A stretch of DNA of 64,000 bases from Caldilineales bacterium (GCA_012271135.1 JAAXGZ010000118.1:1-64000), one strand, 5' to 3'. Shown: positions 1 to 9,632, counted from the stretch's first letter. Notes: generated by a model from the sequence alone, not told the origin. Made by a program: numbers and translations.

Positions 1-1
1 A

Positions 2-259
2 ACACGGCGCAATCACCTCCGGGACACCGAGCAGAAGCACGAGGCCAAGGGCAACCATCGCAAGGCCGACACCATCCGGCAGAACAACCTCGGCAACCAG
101 AAGTGGGACCGGCGGCGGACCCTGCACCACAGGCAGGTGCGCGATCACCTCTGCCAGGCCGCCCACACCGTTGTGGACAAGGCCGGCACCCTCGCCTGCG
201 AGGACCTGTCCGCACACATGCAGTCCGCTCCGTACCGCCACAGGGACACCAACCGCCGT
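2..259 (+). pseudogene. TnpB (IS605/IS607 OrfB-type) internal fragment, truncated at window start and at ~259
   Basis: Frame 2 reads ...NLGNQKWDRRRTLHHRQVRDHLCQAAHTVVDKAGTLACEDLSAHMQSAPYRHRDTNRR, clearly homologous to NLGNQKWDRRQKQHNAQVRDHLCQAAHSIVDRAGTVAWEALTTPMKSAKVRHRDTQRR in the TnpB at 5465-6643. Confidence 0.85.
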
Positions 260-261
260 CC

Positions 262-501
262 CGGTTTCCGGACGAGAAGTTCGTCTTGGCCAAACCCGGC
301 CAGGCCGTCATGTTCAATGGCTGGCTGTACCATCGGGGTACGGCCAACCGGAGCGGGGCGTCACGTCGCACCTGCCTGATGTGTTACCAGAATGCCTGGA
401 TGAAGTCGCGTGAACCCTTTGACGGGCCGCGCGTGTCCAAACTTAGGGAGCACGGAACGTCGCTGCAGAAGCTTCTCCTGGGCGGTATCGGCAGCTGGTA
501 G
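262..501 (+). pseudogene. C-terminal fragment of phytanoyl-CoA dioxygenase (PhyH) family protein
   Basis: FPDEKFVLAKPGQAVMFNGWLYHRGTANRSGASRRTCLMCYQNAWMKSREPF... resembles the PhyH C-terminus (G(Q)AVMFNGWLYHRGTANRS); N-terminus missing at the TnpB junction. Confidence 0.7.
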
Positions 502-536
502 CCGCGTTTGCTCCTGGGTTGGTCGGCGTCCATCCC

Positions 537-1298
537 ATGTTCAGGGAAAACGTGGACGGCATTCCGGTGCTGTGGCACTCCCCGGATCCGAACACCGACC
601 GGGGATCCCTCGTCGTCTGGCTCGCCGGCTTTGGCGGAACCAAGGAGGATTGCGCACCTCAATTGCGGGCTTTGGCTGCCCAGGGTTTCACGGCCCTGAG
701 CTTCGATGCCTGGCAGCATGGTGAGCGCCGCATCGAGTCGGAGGAGGAACTGCGGGCGCGGGTCCGTAGCAATATCCGCCGTTGGTTCTGGCCCATTCTG
801 TACCGCACGGCTCAGGACATGGTCGGAGTCTTGGACTGGAGCGAGTACTGTCTTGGCTTGCGGAGGGCGGTGGGCATCGGTGGTGTTTCCATGGGCGGCG
901 ACATCGCCGTGACAGCGGCCGGCCTGGACCGGCGGATCGCGGCCGTGTCCGCGGTCATTGCCACTCCCGATTGGCTGCGTCCCGGTTCTTGCGAACCACC
1001 GGGCGCGCCGGATGCCAGGGCCTGGAGGGCCTACCGCGACGGCAACCCTCTGTCCCACCTGGATCGGTACGCCCATCGTCCGGCCCTGGCGTTCGAGTGT
1101 GGCGACGAGGATCGGCAGGTGCCGCCGGACGGCGCGGAACGGTTTTGCGCCGCCTTGGCCGCAACCTACCGCGACTATCCGGAATGCTTGCGCATTGCCC
1201 GGCACACAGGTGTTGGGCACCGGTTTGCGGATGCCATGTGGTCCGCCGCGATGGATTGGTTCAACCGCCATCTCAATGGCGCGGACGGGACCGCCTGA
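537..1298 (+). CDS. alpha/beta hydrolase family protein
   Basis: GGVSMGGDIAVTAAGLDRRIAAVSAVIATPDW nucleophile-elbow pattern; C-terminal HTGVGHRF; ATG at 537 (ORF track opens at 519). Confidence 0.75.
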   Translation: MFRENVDGIPVLWHSPDPNTDRGSLVVWLAGFGGTKEDCAPQLRALAAQGFTALSFDAWQHGERRIESEEELRARVRSNIRRWFWPILYRTAQDMVGVLDWSEYCLGLRRAVGIGGVSMGGDIAVTAAGLDRRIAAVSAVIATPDWLRPGSCEPPGAPDARAWRAYRDGNPLSHLDRYAHRPALAFECGDEDRQVPPDGAERFCAALAATYRDYPECLRIARHTGVGHRFADAMWSAAMDWFNRHLNGADGTA

Positions 1299-1391
1299 CT
1301 CGCCCACCACCACCAATCTTGGAAAGGGTTGGCTGGCCGGAAATCCAGCGGAATCGGTTGCTATAATGCCCTGTCGCCATCTCCTGTCATC

Positions 1392-2516
1392 ATGGGATCC
1401 ACAGTGTCCGAACTGCTGGCCCCGGAAGCCCCCGTTCTTCCTGCCGCCACATCCTGTCCCGAGAGCGACGGCGTATCCCTTGAGGTGCAGGTCTGGGGAC
1501 CCGACGCCGATCCGGACGGGTTTGACGCCTTGGCTGATGTCTGGGATCAACTCGTGGACCGCTCCGGTTCCCGGGCCTTCTTCATGCGACTGGCCTGGCA
1601 GAAGGTCTGGTGGCACAACCTGGGATTGGGCGAACGTTGGATTACCGCCTATCGCCGCCACGACACGGGGGAGCTGGTCGGCATTCTGCCCCTGTACAGG
1701 TTGACCGGGGACGATTCCCTGCACGGCGGCCGGGACCAACTCAGCATCGTGGGCTGCATCGAGGTCAGCGACTACCTGGATGTGATCGTGGCCTGCGGCT
1801 GGGAGGACTGCGTCTACCGGGCGTTCCTGGACTGGCTGGAGGGTCCCACTGCGCCCCTGTGGGAGGTGGTTGACCTCTGCAATCTGCCTTCATCCAGCAC
1901 CACCTGGCAGGTTCTGCCCGTGCTGGCCGAGGCCAGGGGGCTGTCGGTCAGGGTGTTCCAGGAGGATGTGGCACCGGCCATCGAGCTGCCGGACACCTAC
2001 GAGGACTATCTGGAACATCAGGTGGCGTCCAAGCAGCGGCACGAGATCCGTCGCAAGCAGCGGCGCATCGAAAGGGAGGCCGAGGTGGGGGTCTACATCG
2101 TGGGGCCCGAACACGATCTCCGCCGCGAGGTTGGGGACTTCATCGCCCTGCAGAAGGCCAGCCAGTCCTATAAGCGGGAGTTCATGACCCCCGACATGGA
2201 GCATTTCTTCCACGAAATGAGCCGGGACATGTTCGATGCCGGCAAGCTGTCGCTGATGTTCCTGACCCTGAACGGCGAAAAGGCCGCCGCCCTGCTCGCC
2301 TTCAGCCAGGACGGCCATTATCTGCTCTACAACAGCGGGTTCCGTCCGGACCTGCACTATCACCTCAGTCCCGGCTGGGTAATCCTCTCCTACGCCCTGC
2401 AGTACGCCATCGTGTCGGGCCACAAGGTGTTCGACTTCATGCAGGGCGACGAGGAATACAAGGGTCGGTTCGGTGCCGTCGACCACCCGGTGATGCGCGT
2501 CATTCTGGAGCACTGA
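1392..2516 (+). CDS. GNAT family protein (BioF2/CelD/FemAB-like acetyltransferase domain)
   Basis: ASKQRHEIRRKQRRIEREAEV...YNSGFRPDLHYHLSPGWVILSYALQYAIVSGHKVFDFMQGDEEYKGRFG typical of the CelD/BioF2 acetyltransferase fold. Confidence 0.8.
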   Translation: MGSTVSELLAPEAPVLPAATSCPESDGVSLEVQVWGPDADPDGFDALADVWDQLVDRSGSRAFFMRLAWQKVWWHNLGLGERWITAYRRHDTGELVGILPLYRLTGDDSLHGGRDQLSIVGCIEVSDYLDVIVACGWEDCVYRAFLDWLEGPTAPLWEVVDLCNLPSSSTTWQVLPVLAEARGLSVRVFQEDVAPAIELPDTYEDYLEHQVASKQRHEIRRKQRRIEREAEVGVYIVGPEHDLRREVGDFIALQKASQSYKREFMTPDMEHFFHEMSRDMFDAGKLSLMFLTLNGEKAAALLAFSQDGHYLLYNSGFRPDLHYHLSPGWVILSYALQYAIVSGHKVFDFMQGDEEYKGRFGAVDHPVMRVILEH

Positions 2517-4227
2517 CGCCGGGATCGCCGGCCTCCTGCCAATCCGGCTCGACCGCGTCCACCACCACGGTGCGGGCCTTGCCCTTGCGGATCGTCACCT
2601 GTCCCGGACGCGCGCGCGGGGGTTTCCGCACATGCCGCCGCTCGGCCACCATCACGCGCGCCCGGTTCTCGCCGCGCAGGCCCGAGTGGAAGGCCGCCAG
2701 TCGGGCCGCGCCTTCCAGTGTGTCATGCGGCACGTTGCGGCCGCCGTTTTGGATGACAACATGGGATCCCGGGTGGTCCCGTGCATGCAGCCACAGGTCC
2801 TTGGGCGATCCCTTGGCAAACGTGACTTGGTCGTTCTGGCGGGCGTTGCGGCCGACCAGGACGGTGAACTGGCCATGGCGAAAACGGCGGGGACCGCGGG
2901 CCGGACGCGGCACCTTGGGCCGGGACTTGCGCACCTGCGACGGGCCGGCCAGGCCGGTTTGCTCCAAATCCTCCCGCACGGCTTCCAGTTCCGGTCGGTC
3001 GGCGGCCTGTTCCAGGTCCAGCAGCAGTTGCGCCAGATAGTCCCGGTCGCGCTCCAGTTCCCGGATGCGGCGCGGCACCGCCTCGGCCGCCCGTTCCAGC
3101 TTGCGGGCACGGTTGAACATGGCCTCGGCCTGCTGCACCGGCGTCCTGCCCGGCACCAGTGCCACGGGCCCACTGCCGTCCGGCGGTTCCAGTTCGGTTT
3201 GGCCGGGCCGAATGGAATGCTGCAGGGCCAAGAGCCACTGGGCCTGGGTGCGCAACCGCTCGGCAGCACCCGGTTCGGGCAGGTCGCGGGCGGCCCCCTT
3301 GAGCCGCCTTTCCGTCCGGGTTTGGGCCTTGCCAATCCGGGTGCGCAGGATCCTGCGCACTTCGGTGTAGGGGTCCGGAGGCTGCAGGCGGGAGAGCAAG
3401 GGCGTTAGTTCAGATTCCGGCTCGGCTCCGGGCAGATGGCGGATGGGATAAGGTGCACAGGTGGTTACACCGCCGTTGTCCCCAATGCTGCTGGGCGACC
3501 ATTCCCCAGTGAGGACCGGCTGCCAAAGGTCTCGGATGGCCCCGGCCAAAGCCGGCACGTCCAGTTCCCCTGCCGCGACATCGGCCCGGCCGCTGGTTCG
3601 GAACACAATCTCCCGCGCTTGCATGGGGCCCATACCGGCCACGGTTGCCGTCAGGGCACGCCAACCCGGTGCACCGGCCTGAACCTGGAGCGCTGCCTCC
3701 AGCCTGGGTACGGGGCACTCCAGCGGGGAGCACATGTCCCTGGGTGGCAACGGCTGGTAGGGTTGCCTGGGCCGCAGGTCGCGGAGGGTACCCGGCGGAA
3801 CGCGTCGCAGGGAGCCGAGGATGCGGTTGCCGTCCCCCAACAGGAACAGGTTGCCGTTGCGTCCGGTCAATTCGCACAACAGAGTCTGATCGCCGTGTTC
3901 CCGATGCGCAAGGGCAAGACACACCACGCGTTCGTCCGGATCGGGCAGGTACAGGGCAGAAGCCGCGGCCCCGTCCGCGTACTTTCTCAGCAATTCCAGG
4001 AACGGTTGGTTGGGCCCCTCGCCCCGGCGTGGACGGATCTCCGTCAGGTACAAGCCACACTCCGGGCCCCAGCCTGTAATGCGCAGCCAATGGCGTTGCC
4101 CCCTACCGTACAGTTCAAGCACCAGCGAGCGCGGGTCCGGCATCACGATCTTCTGGATGCGGCCCGGCAACGCCCGAGCCGCCGTCTCCTGTACAAGGCA
4201 GTTGAGGGCAAGGGCATCAAACTGCAT
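2500..4227 (-). CDS. rqcH: RqcH/FbpA-like NFACT family protein
   Basis: N-terminal MQFDALALNCLVQETAARALPGRIQKIVMPDPRSLVLELYGRGQ...; C-terminal NFACT-R HGQFTVLVGRNARQNDQVTFAKGSPKDLWLHARDHPGSHVVIQ. ORF track extension to 4803 is antisense to the next gene. Confidence 0.85.
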   Translation of the reverse strand: MQFDALALNCLVQETAARALPGRIQKIVMPDPRSLVLELYGRGQRHWLRITGWGPECGLYLTEIRPRRGEGPNQPFLELLRKYADGAAASALYLPDPDERVVCLALAHREHGDQTLLCELTGRNGNLFLLGDGNRILGSLRRVPPGTLRDLRPRQPYQPLPPRDMCSPLECPVPRLEAALQVQAGAPGWRALTATVAGMGPMQAREIVFRTSGRADVAAGELDVPALAGAIRDLWQPVLTGEWSPSSIGDNGGVTTCAPYPIRHLPGAEPESELTPLLSRLQPPDPYTEVRRILRTRIGKAQTRTERRLKGAARDLPEPGAAERLRTQAQWLLALQHSIRPGQTELEPPDGSGPVALVPGRTPVQQAEAMFNRARKLERAAEAVPRRIRELERDRDYLAQLLLDLEQAADRPELEAVREDLEQTGLAGPSQVRKSRPKVPRPARGPRRFRHGQFTVLVGRNARQNDQVTFAKGSPKDLWLHARDHPGSHVVIQNGGRNVPHDTLEGAARLAAFHSGLRGENRARVMVAERRHVRKPPRARPGQVTIRKGKARTVVVDAVEPDWQEAGDPGVSAPE

Positions 4228-4259
4228 GGCAGAGCGTTCTCTTCGGTTCCGGCTCGCTC

Positions 4260-5405
4260 TCAGGAGGCGGCATACAGGGCCGCGTGCTGGTTGGCGATCC
4301 GTTCCCAGGAACGGTCCGCGGCGCTGGTCCGCGCGGCGGCGGCCGCCGCCGCGCGTTTCTCCGGGCTGGCGGCCAGGCATGCGATGCGGGATGCCAAGGC
4401 CAGGAAGTCCAGGGGCGGTACGGTCGGTACCCCTGGGGCCAGCCAGCCGTCGGACAGCGGTGTACTGGTGATGGTGGCGCAGCCGTGATCCAGGCATGCC
4501 ATCAGGGAGCCGTGACGCGTGCTGGCCCCTTCCGTGTAGGGTTGCACCATCAGGTCGCAGGCGGAGAGGGACCGGCTGACCTCCCGGTCGGACAGGGCTC
4601 CGGTCCAATGGACCCGATCCTCCAGGCCGGCCGTGCGGATGGCGCTTTGCAGGCTTTGCAGAAAGGCCGCGTTGCTCCGGTTGGAGGTTCCCGGGGTGCC
4701 GCCGATAATCACGATGCGCAGGTCGGTGCCCCTGGATTTCAGCAGGCGCGCCGCCTCGACCAGGGTCTGGAGGCCCTTGGTGCGACCGGCCAGGCCGAAA
4801 CATCCAATCACCGGCTCGCCGGGCCGGGCCTGCCAGGAGTCACGCAAATCGGCCCGTTCCCGTGGTTTCAGGGGCGCGATGGGAATGTTGCTGCCAACCG
4901 GACTGACCTCCGCCCGGATCCCGGCCTGGGCCAGCCGGTCGGCATCCTCCCGATTGGTCGAAACCACTATGCGGCTGGCCCGCCCCGGAGCCAGGGTCAC
5001 GCGCTGTCTCAGGGCATTGCCTGCAAGGGGAAAGAGATAGGGCGGCAGCAGATCATGGTAGGTCCAGGCTACGCGCAGCCCCCGTGCGGCCCAGGCTGCC
5101 GGGGACCGGTTTACCTCCGGGTTCATTCGGTAGGCCGCGGTTTGGTACTGCACATGGATCCAGCTGTCCCGCTCGGCTCGGGCCATCCTGGCAATCGCCA
5201 GTTTGTGGCCCCGGGCCCACCGTCTCGGCAAGGTTAGGACTTCCGGTTCGTCCGCCGCGCCGCGGCCGGCGGCCGGCGTGCCCGTGGCAGCTGCAATCCT
5301 CACCCGATGGCCCTCCCGGATCAACGCCCGGGCCAGCAGGCGCGTGTAGTCGCCCACCCCGCCCGTCATTGGGGGGTACTCTCCGGTCACCATGAGGATG
5401 TGCAT
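4260..5405 (-). CDS. glycosyltransferase family 4-like protein
   Basis: MHILMVTGEYPPMTGGVGDYTRLLARALIREGHRV...; PVIGCFGLAGRTKGLQTLVEAARLLKSRGTDLRIVIIGG...; ATG at 5405. Confidence 0.85.
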   Translation of the reverse strand: MHILMVTGEYPPMTGGVGDYTRLLARALIREGHRVRIAAATGTPAAGRGAADEPEVLTLPRRWARGHKLAIARMARAERDSWIHVQYQTAAYRMNPEVNRSPAAWAARGLRVAWTYHDLLPPYLFPLAGNALRQRVTLAPGRASRIVVSTNREDADRLAQAGIRAEVSPVGSNIPIAPLKPRERADLRDSWQARPGEPVIGCFGLAGRTKGLQTLVEAARLLKSRGTDLRIVIIGGTPGTSNRSNAAFLQSLQSAIRTAGLEDRVHWTGALSDREVSRSLSACDLMVQPYTEGASTRHGSLMACLDHGCATITSTPLSDGWLAPGVPTVPPLDFLALASRIACLAASPEKRAAAAAAARTSAADRSWERIANQHAALYAAS

Positions 5406-5464
5406 CAGTTCCCAAAATCTTGTCGGTTTGGGGATTTCCAATCAACAAGCAGGGTGATTCGCTC

Positions 5465-6643
5465 TCAGCCTGTCAGGACAGCCCCGGCTGTCCGGCAGTC
5501 GATTTGCGACGTGTAGGCGGGGTTCGCCAACACCAACGCCGAACCTCGGCGCCGGGATATCGAGGTTCGGGTCTCCGCCATCAGGCCCTTGACCCGGCCC
5601 GCCAAGCGGCGTTGGGTGTCGCGGTGCCTGACCTTGGCGGATTTCATGGGGGTCGTCAGGGCCTCCCAGGCGACGGTGCCTGCGCGGTCGACGATGCTGT
5701 GGGCGGCCTGGCACAAGTGATCCCGTACCTGGGCGTTGTGCTGCTTTTGGCGGCGGTCCCACTTCTGGTTGCCGAGGTTGTGGCGGCGGATGTTGTCGGC
5801 CTTCTTGATCCGTCCGGCCGCGCGGTGCTTCTGCTCGACCGCCCGAAGTTGGTTGCGCCGCCGGCCCTTGACCTTGCGGTCGTCGCTTTCCCGGGCCAGC
5901 AGGTCGCCCAAGCCTTCGCCGTGACGTTCGCCTTCGCTGTCGGCATAGGCTTCGGTATAGCCCTTGTCGACGCCCACGGTTTCCGACCCGCAGGGCTTCG
6001 TGCTGCAGGCCGTGTCTTCGTCCACGGCGTGGTGTATCTCCACCTGGCCGTCGTCCTGCAGGATGAGGCGCAGGGTGCCGGTCGGCAGAGCGGCTCCCCG
6101 CAGCGGAATGGCCAGGCGTTGCCCGCGCTCCAGGCACTGCGTGTAGATCCAGGCCCGCCCATGCCAGACCTTGGCGGTGTAGGCTCCGGGCTCAAGCACG
6201 ATTTGATGGGTGCAGTGCGAGTGGCCGCCCTTCCACTGCTTGCGCATCTGCCGGTGCAGGAACGGGTCCTCGCCCCACTGGTTGCGTTTCAACAGCGAGT
6301 ACAGGCGGTGGCGTTCGGCGCCGTCGCCGCGGGTCTTGTGCCAGATGGCCTTCTTGACCGGTAGTTTGGCGGCCTCGCGACAGGCGTTGATGTCGCCCAG
6401 TGCGTCCAGCAGGGGGGCTCTCCCCAGCATGGCCGGCAACCCGTGCCAGTCATAGCCTTCCGCCATCCAGGCGTTGCGGATCGCATAGGCGGATCGTGGC
6501 GCCGTGGACAAGCCGCTACAGCGTTGCCACGCGTCCGCACGCACGCGCCTGCGGAGGGTTGCCATCGCCTGCAACCGCTTGAACTTGTCCCGGTTCAAGC
6601 TCTGGCTGCGCAGGATGCGCGTCACCGGCTCCGGCTTAGCCAT
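5465..6643 (-). CDS. tnpB: TnpB, RNA-guided nuclease-type transposon protein, lacking the C-terminal RuvC-III/zinc-finger segment
   Basis: VGVDKGYTEAYADSEGERHGEGLGDLLARE and VRDHLCQAAHSIVDRAGTVAWEALTTPMKS; ends NPAYTSQIDCRTAGAVLTG* where TnpB normally continues with zinc ribbon and DADxNAA. Confidence 0.85.
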   Translation of the reverse strand: MAKPEPVTRILRSQSLNRDKFKRLQAMATLRRRVRADAWQRCSGLSTAPRSAYAIRNAWMAEGYDWHGLPAMLGRAPLLDALGDINACREAAKLPVKKAIWHKTRGDGAERHRLYSLLKRNQWGEDPFLHRQMRKQWKGGHSHCTHQIVLEPGAYTAKVWHGRAWIYTQCLERGQRLAIPLRGAALPTGTLRLILQDDGQVEIHHAVDEDTACSTKPCGSETVGVDKGYTEAYADSEGERHGEGLGDLLARESDDRKVKGRRRNQLRAVEQKHRAAGRIKKADNIRRHNLGNQKWDRRQKQHNAQVRDHLCQAAHSIVDRAGTVAWEALTTPMKSAKVRHRDTQRRLAGRVKGLMAETRTSISRRRGSALVLANPAYTSQIDCRTAGAVLTG

Positions 6644-7241
6644 CGCGGGCGGCTTCCCGAATCTGTTGGCGGTACGCACGCAACCCGGACAGGCGGCCGG
6701 AGAACGTCTGCACGATGGTCATTAGATCCTCTACCATCTCCTCTTGCGGCGACAGACTCTCCTGGTTGACCACCGAGAGTGTGCAACCGTGCTGCTGGGC
6801 GAAGTGCTCGAACCAGTCGAATCCGAACCGTGTCAACCGATCCTGGTGGGCAAGCAACAGGTGGGCAATCTCCCGGCCCTCAATCCGTTCCATCAGATTC
6901 AGGAACACCTTGCGCTTGAAATTCAGGCCGCCGCCAATCTCCGACAGCCATTCATCCACGGCCACGCCCGCACCCAGACAGTACGTCTCCATGGCCTGCA
7001 CCTGGCGTCGCAGGTCGGCCTTTTGCCCCTGACTGGACACACGACAATAGACGACGGTGAGGCCGCCCGCAGCCGCAGGGCCCTCGCCCAGGAAACGCCG
7101 GGCGTCGGCTTCCGTGTAGTACCGGCGACCGGTAGCCGTCCAACGGGCGGGGAAAACACCCCTGCGATCCATCTCGCGCAGTTGGCTGGGCGACCGCCCC
7201 ACACGCACACCGAACTTCCCAATGCTGTAGACTTTGCTCAT
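6636..7241 (-). CDS. tnpA: IS607 family serine recombinase TnpA (MerR-like HTH + resolvase domain)
   Basis: MSKVYSIGKFGVRVGRSPSQLREMDRRGVFPARWTATGRRYYTEAD...VVYCRVSSQGQKADLRRQVQAMETYC...LLLAHQDRLTRFGFDWFE. Confidence 0.93.
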   Translation of the reverse strand: MSKVYSIGKFGVRVGRSPSQLREMDRRGVFPARWTATGRRYYTEADARRFLGEGPAAAGGLTVVYCRVSSQGQKADLRRQVQAMETYCLGAGVAVDEWLSEIGGGLNFKRKVFLNLMERIEGREIAHLLLAHQDRLTRFGFDWFEHFAQQHGCTLSVVNQESLSPQEEMVEDLMTIVQTFSGRLSGLRAYRQQIREAARDG

Positions 7242-7258
7242 ACGGGCATACTAACACA

Positions 7259-7278
7259 CAAACCGACACAAACCGACA
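7259..7278. repeat. Tandem direct repeat of CAAACCGACA (2 copies) at the IS607-like element end
   Basis: Sequence ca aaccgacaca aaccgacaca at 7259-7280; inverse copy TGTCGGTTTG at 5421-5430. Confidence 0.85.
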
Positions 7279-7300
7279 CATTATTGAACGCTTATGCAGT

Positions 7301-7720
7301 TCACGATCCGTCCCGCGCCAATCGGTCCTCCAGTTGCTGCCACAACCCTTCCTGATCCCGCAGTCGGGGCAGCTCCAGCTGTTCGCGGTGGGATTCCCGA
7401 CGGCACTCCACCAGGATCGAGCGGGTCACGCGTCCAGTCCAGCGAATGTTGGTTACAGCCGACCAAGCCACGGCCTGCCGGGCCCGTCCGATCCGGTGCA
7501 GGACCAGTCCTCGGGCATTGGTTTCAACGCGGCTGCCCAACCACTGCAGGTGCCACAGGGCAAGGCCGAAGGCGAGCAGGGCCATCAGCATGTTGCCGGT
7601 GTCCGGCCGGCGTCCGTCCTGCAACACCAGCCAAATCGTCAAGATCCCCAGCAACGACGCCAACATGGCGTACTGGGGATGGGCGTGCCAGGTGCGAGCC
7701 TGTCCTTCGTCTTTGGCCAT
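7301..7720 (-). CDS. Small membrane protein, hypothetical (PH-like C-terminal segment)
   Basis: MAKDEGQARTWHAHPQYAMLASLLGILTIWLVLQDGRRPDTGNMLMALLAFGLALWHLQWLG then RVETNARGLVLHRIGRARQAVAWSAVTNIRW. Confidence 0.55.
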   Translation of the reverse strand: MAKDEGQARTWHAHPQYAMLASLLGILTIWLVLQDGRRPDTGNMLMALLAFGLALWHLQWLGSRVETNARGLVLHRIGRARQAVAWSAVTNIRWTGRVTRSILVECRRESHREQLELPRLRDQEGLWQQLEDRLARDGS

Positions 7721-7739
7721 CGGACTGCGGACATGCCGC

Positions 7740-8240
7740 TCAGCGGAGGCCCTCGAGGGTTGCGGCCAGCCGGCGCGTGTGCAAGGCCAAGGCTGCGGCG
7801 AAGTCCCTGACGCGGCCGGCCGTGCGTTCATCGGCGAGCTGGTCTCCGTCGAAATGACGATAGACGGAAGGCAGGCTGATCTGTTGTGGAATGACGTGGC
7901 CGTTGACCCCGCGTATGACGATACGGAGGTGGCCCAGGGCGTTGACGGCGCCCATGTCGCCTCCGGCAATGCCGATCAGCCCGAACATCTTGTCGCCCAG
8001 CTGCTCGCTGCTGAGCAGATCCAGCGCGTTCTTCAACGCACCGCTGTAACTGTTGTGATACTCCGGTGTCGCCAACACGAACCCCTGGGCCCGCGCGGCC
8101 CGCGCCACGAGGTCGCGTTTGCCGGGATGGTCGTCCGTGTCCGCGGCGCTCTTGCACATGGGCAGTTCGGTCTCGGCCAGGTCCAGGAAGTCGGTGCACA
8201 CACCGATCGCATCCAACTCGGCCATGACCAGGACCAGCAA
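7740..8240 (-). CDS. NADPH-dependent FMN reductase family protein (start uncertain, probably upstream of 8240)
   Basis: GFVLATPEYHNSYSGALKNALDLLSS..; reading frame continues upstream through VRILGLCGSLRGPDSFTRR, the typical flavodoxin-like N-terminus. Confidence 0.8.
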   Translation of the reverse strand: MLVLVMAELDAIGVCTDFLDLAETELPMCKSAADTDDHPGKRDLVARAARAQGFVLATPEYHNSYSGALKNALDLLSSEQLGDKMFGLIGIAGGDMGAVNALGHLRIVIRGVNGHVIPQQISLPSVYRHFDGDQLADERTAGRVRDFAAALALHTRRLAATLEGLR

Positions 8241-8678
8241 GCGTCGGGTAAAGCTGTCCGGTCCACGCAGACTGCCGCACAGGCCGAGGATGCGAACAGG
8301 TTCGGAGTAAACGTTGGACAGAAGGCATCGGGAACTGGTGGGACCGTGTTCCGGTCCGCGGCGGCGATTATAGCCAACCGTTATCCCGACCGGCCGGGGA
8401 GCCGGTCGGTCGACACAGTTTCAGTCTCGTTGATGCGGCTGCGGTATGGGCGCCTCCTCGCGTCCAGCCTCCCGGCACAGGCCGTGGTGCGTGCCATCAG
8501 CCGCACGCCGTCGAGGGCTCCCGCCTCCGTCCGGAAGCCCACGGCCCCGGCCGGGGAACCCACATTGGTATATTGGGAAATGTTTGCTGTATTTTTCTTC
8601 TATACTAATCGGGCGCCTTCGCCCCCCATGTCATCGTATGTCAGGCGCGTGAGCCGGAAATTTGGGTCAGGCAAGGTA

Positions 8679-9632
8679 ATGAGAGCGGTCGTTCAGTCAG
8701 GGCAGGCGGCGTCGAAGGTGTCCGAATCCATCCGGGTGATGGATTACGAAAACAGTGCCTACCGGACCGAGTTCTGGGAGAAGGTCGATCGCCGCTACGA
8801 GGACGTTGCGGAACGGGCGGCATTGCGCGCCCTGCTGCCTCCCCAGGGCTTCCGGCTGGTGGACATCGGCGGCGGCTTCGGGCGCCTCGGTGCGGAATAC
8901 GCCGGCTACCGGCAGGTGGTCTTCTTCGACTACAGCCGCACAATGCTGGCACAGGCTGTGGAACGCTGGGGCCACGATCCACGGTTCGTGTTTGTCAACG
9001 GCGACGTGTACCGGCCACCCTTCCGGCCCGGAGCCATGGACACGGTGGTCATGATTCGGGTCATTCACCACTTGGAGCGCGCCGAACTCGCCCTGGAGCG
9101 CATTGCCGGGATGCTGCGTCCCGGCGGTTCGACCATCCTGGAGTTTGCCAACAAGCGCAACTTGAAGGCCGTGGGACGCCACTTGTTGGGACGGCAGTCC
9201 TGGTCCCCCCATGCGCGGGAGCCCGTGGAGTTCGCGGAAATGAACTTCAACTTCCATCCGGAGTGGATTCGGGAGCGGATGCGGAGGTTGGATCTCGGCA
9301 TCGACCGTGCCATGGGCGTCTCCCACTTCCGGCTCCCGCTGCTTAAGCAACTGTTTCCCCCGCAGTGGCTGGCCGGGTTGGACTTGGTGGCGGGTTCGTT
9401 GACCGTGGGCCGCGAAGTGGCGCCCAGCGTCTTCGTGCACAGCCGTCGGCAGGGTAACCGGGCCGGAACGGGGGAATTCGGTGCTGCACCGGCCGATTGG
9501 CTCGCCTGCCCAGTCTGCAAAACCGCTTCGGCGGGTCTTGGGGTGCAGGGGGAGGATGCACTGGCGTGCCGAGCCTGCGCGGCCGAGTATCGATGCATTG
9601 ACGGCATTTGGGATTTCAAGACTGGCATTTGA
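8679..9632 (+). CDS. Class I SAM-dependent methyltransferase with C-terminal Trm112-like zinc ribbon
   Basis: [27 protein letters not shown]..., [22 protein letters not shown]-terminal CPVCKTAS...[19 protein letters not shown]. Confidence 0.8.
   Translation: MRAVVQSGQAASKVSESIRVMDYENSAYRTEFWEKVDRRYEDVAERAALRALLPPQGFRLVDIGGGFGRLGAEYAGYRQVVFFDYSRTMLAQAVERWGHDPRFVFVNGDVYRPPFRPGAMDTVVMIRVIHHLERAELALERIAGMLRPGGSTILEFANKRNLKAVGRHLLGRQSWSPHAREPVEFAEMNFNFHPEWIRERMRRLDLGIDRAMGVSHFRLPLLKQLFPPQWLAGLDLVAGSLTVGREVAPSVFVHSRRQGNRAGTGEFGAAPADWLACPVCKTASAGLGVQGEDALACRACAAEYRCIDGIWDFKTGI

Larger units (their letters stand above)
5421..7280 (-). mobile_element. IS607-like element (serine recombinase TnpA + C-terminally truncated TnpB)
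   Basis: tnpA and tnpB overlap at ATGGCTAA; two tandem CAAACCGACA copies (7259-7278) upstream of tnpA and one inverted copy TGTCGGTTTG (5421-5430) just beyond the tnpB stop. Confidence 0.75.

Noticed and set aside
4228-4803. N-terminal extension of the RqcH ORF
   Set aside because: Overlaps the glycosyltransferase coding region in another frame; the conserved NFACT start is MQFDALALNCLVQE at 4227.
8386-8407. GACCGGC-CGGGGA-GCCGGTC hairpin between the FMN reductase and methyltransferase genes
   Set aside because: GC-rich 7-bp stem expected by chance at this composition; no supporting context.
7446-8678. N-terminal extension of the methyltransferase ORF
   Set aside because: Lies antisense to two minus-strand genes; methyltransferase homology begins near the ATG at 8679.
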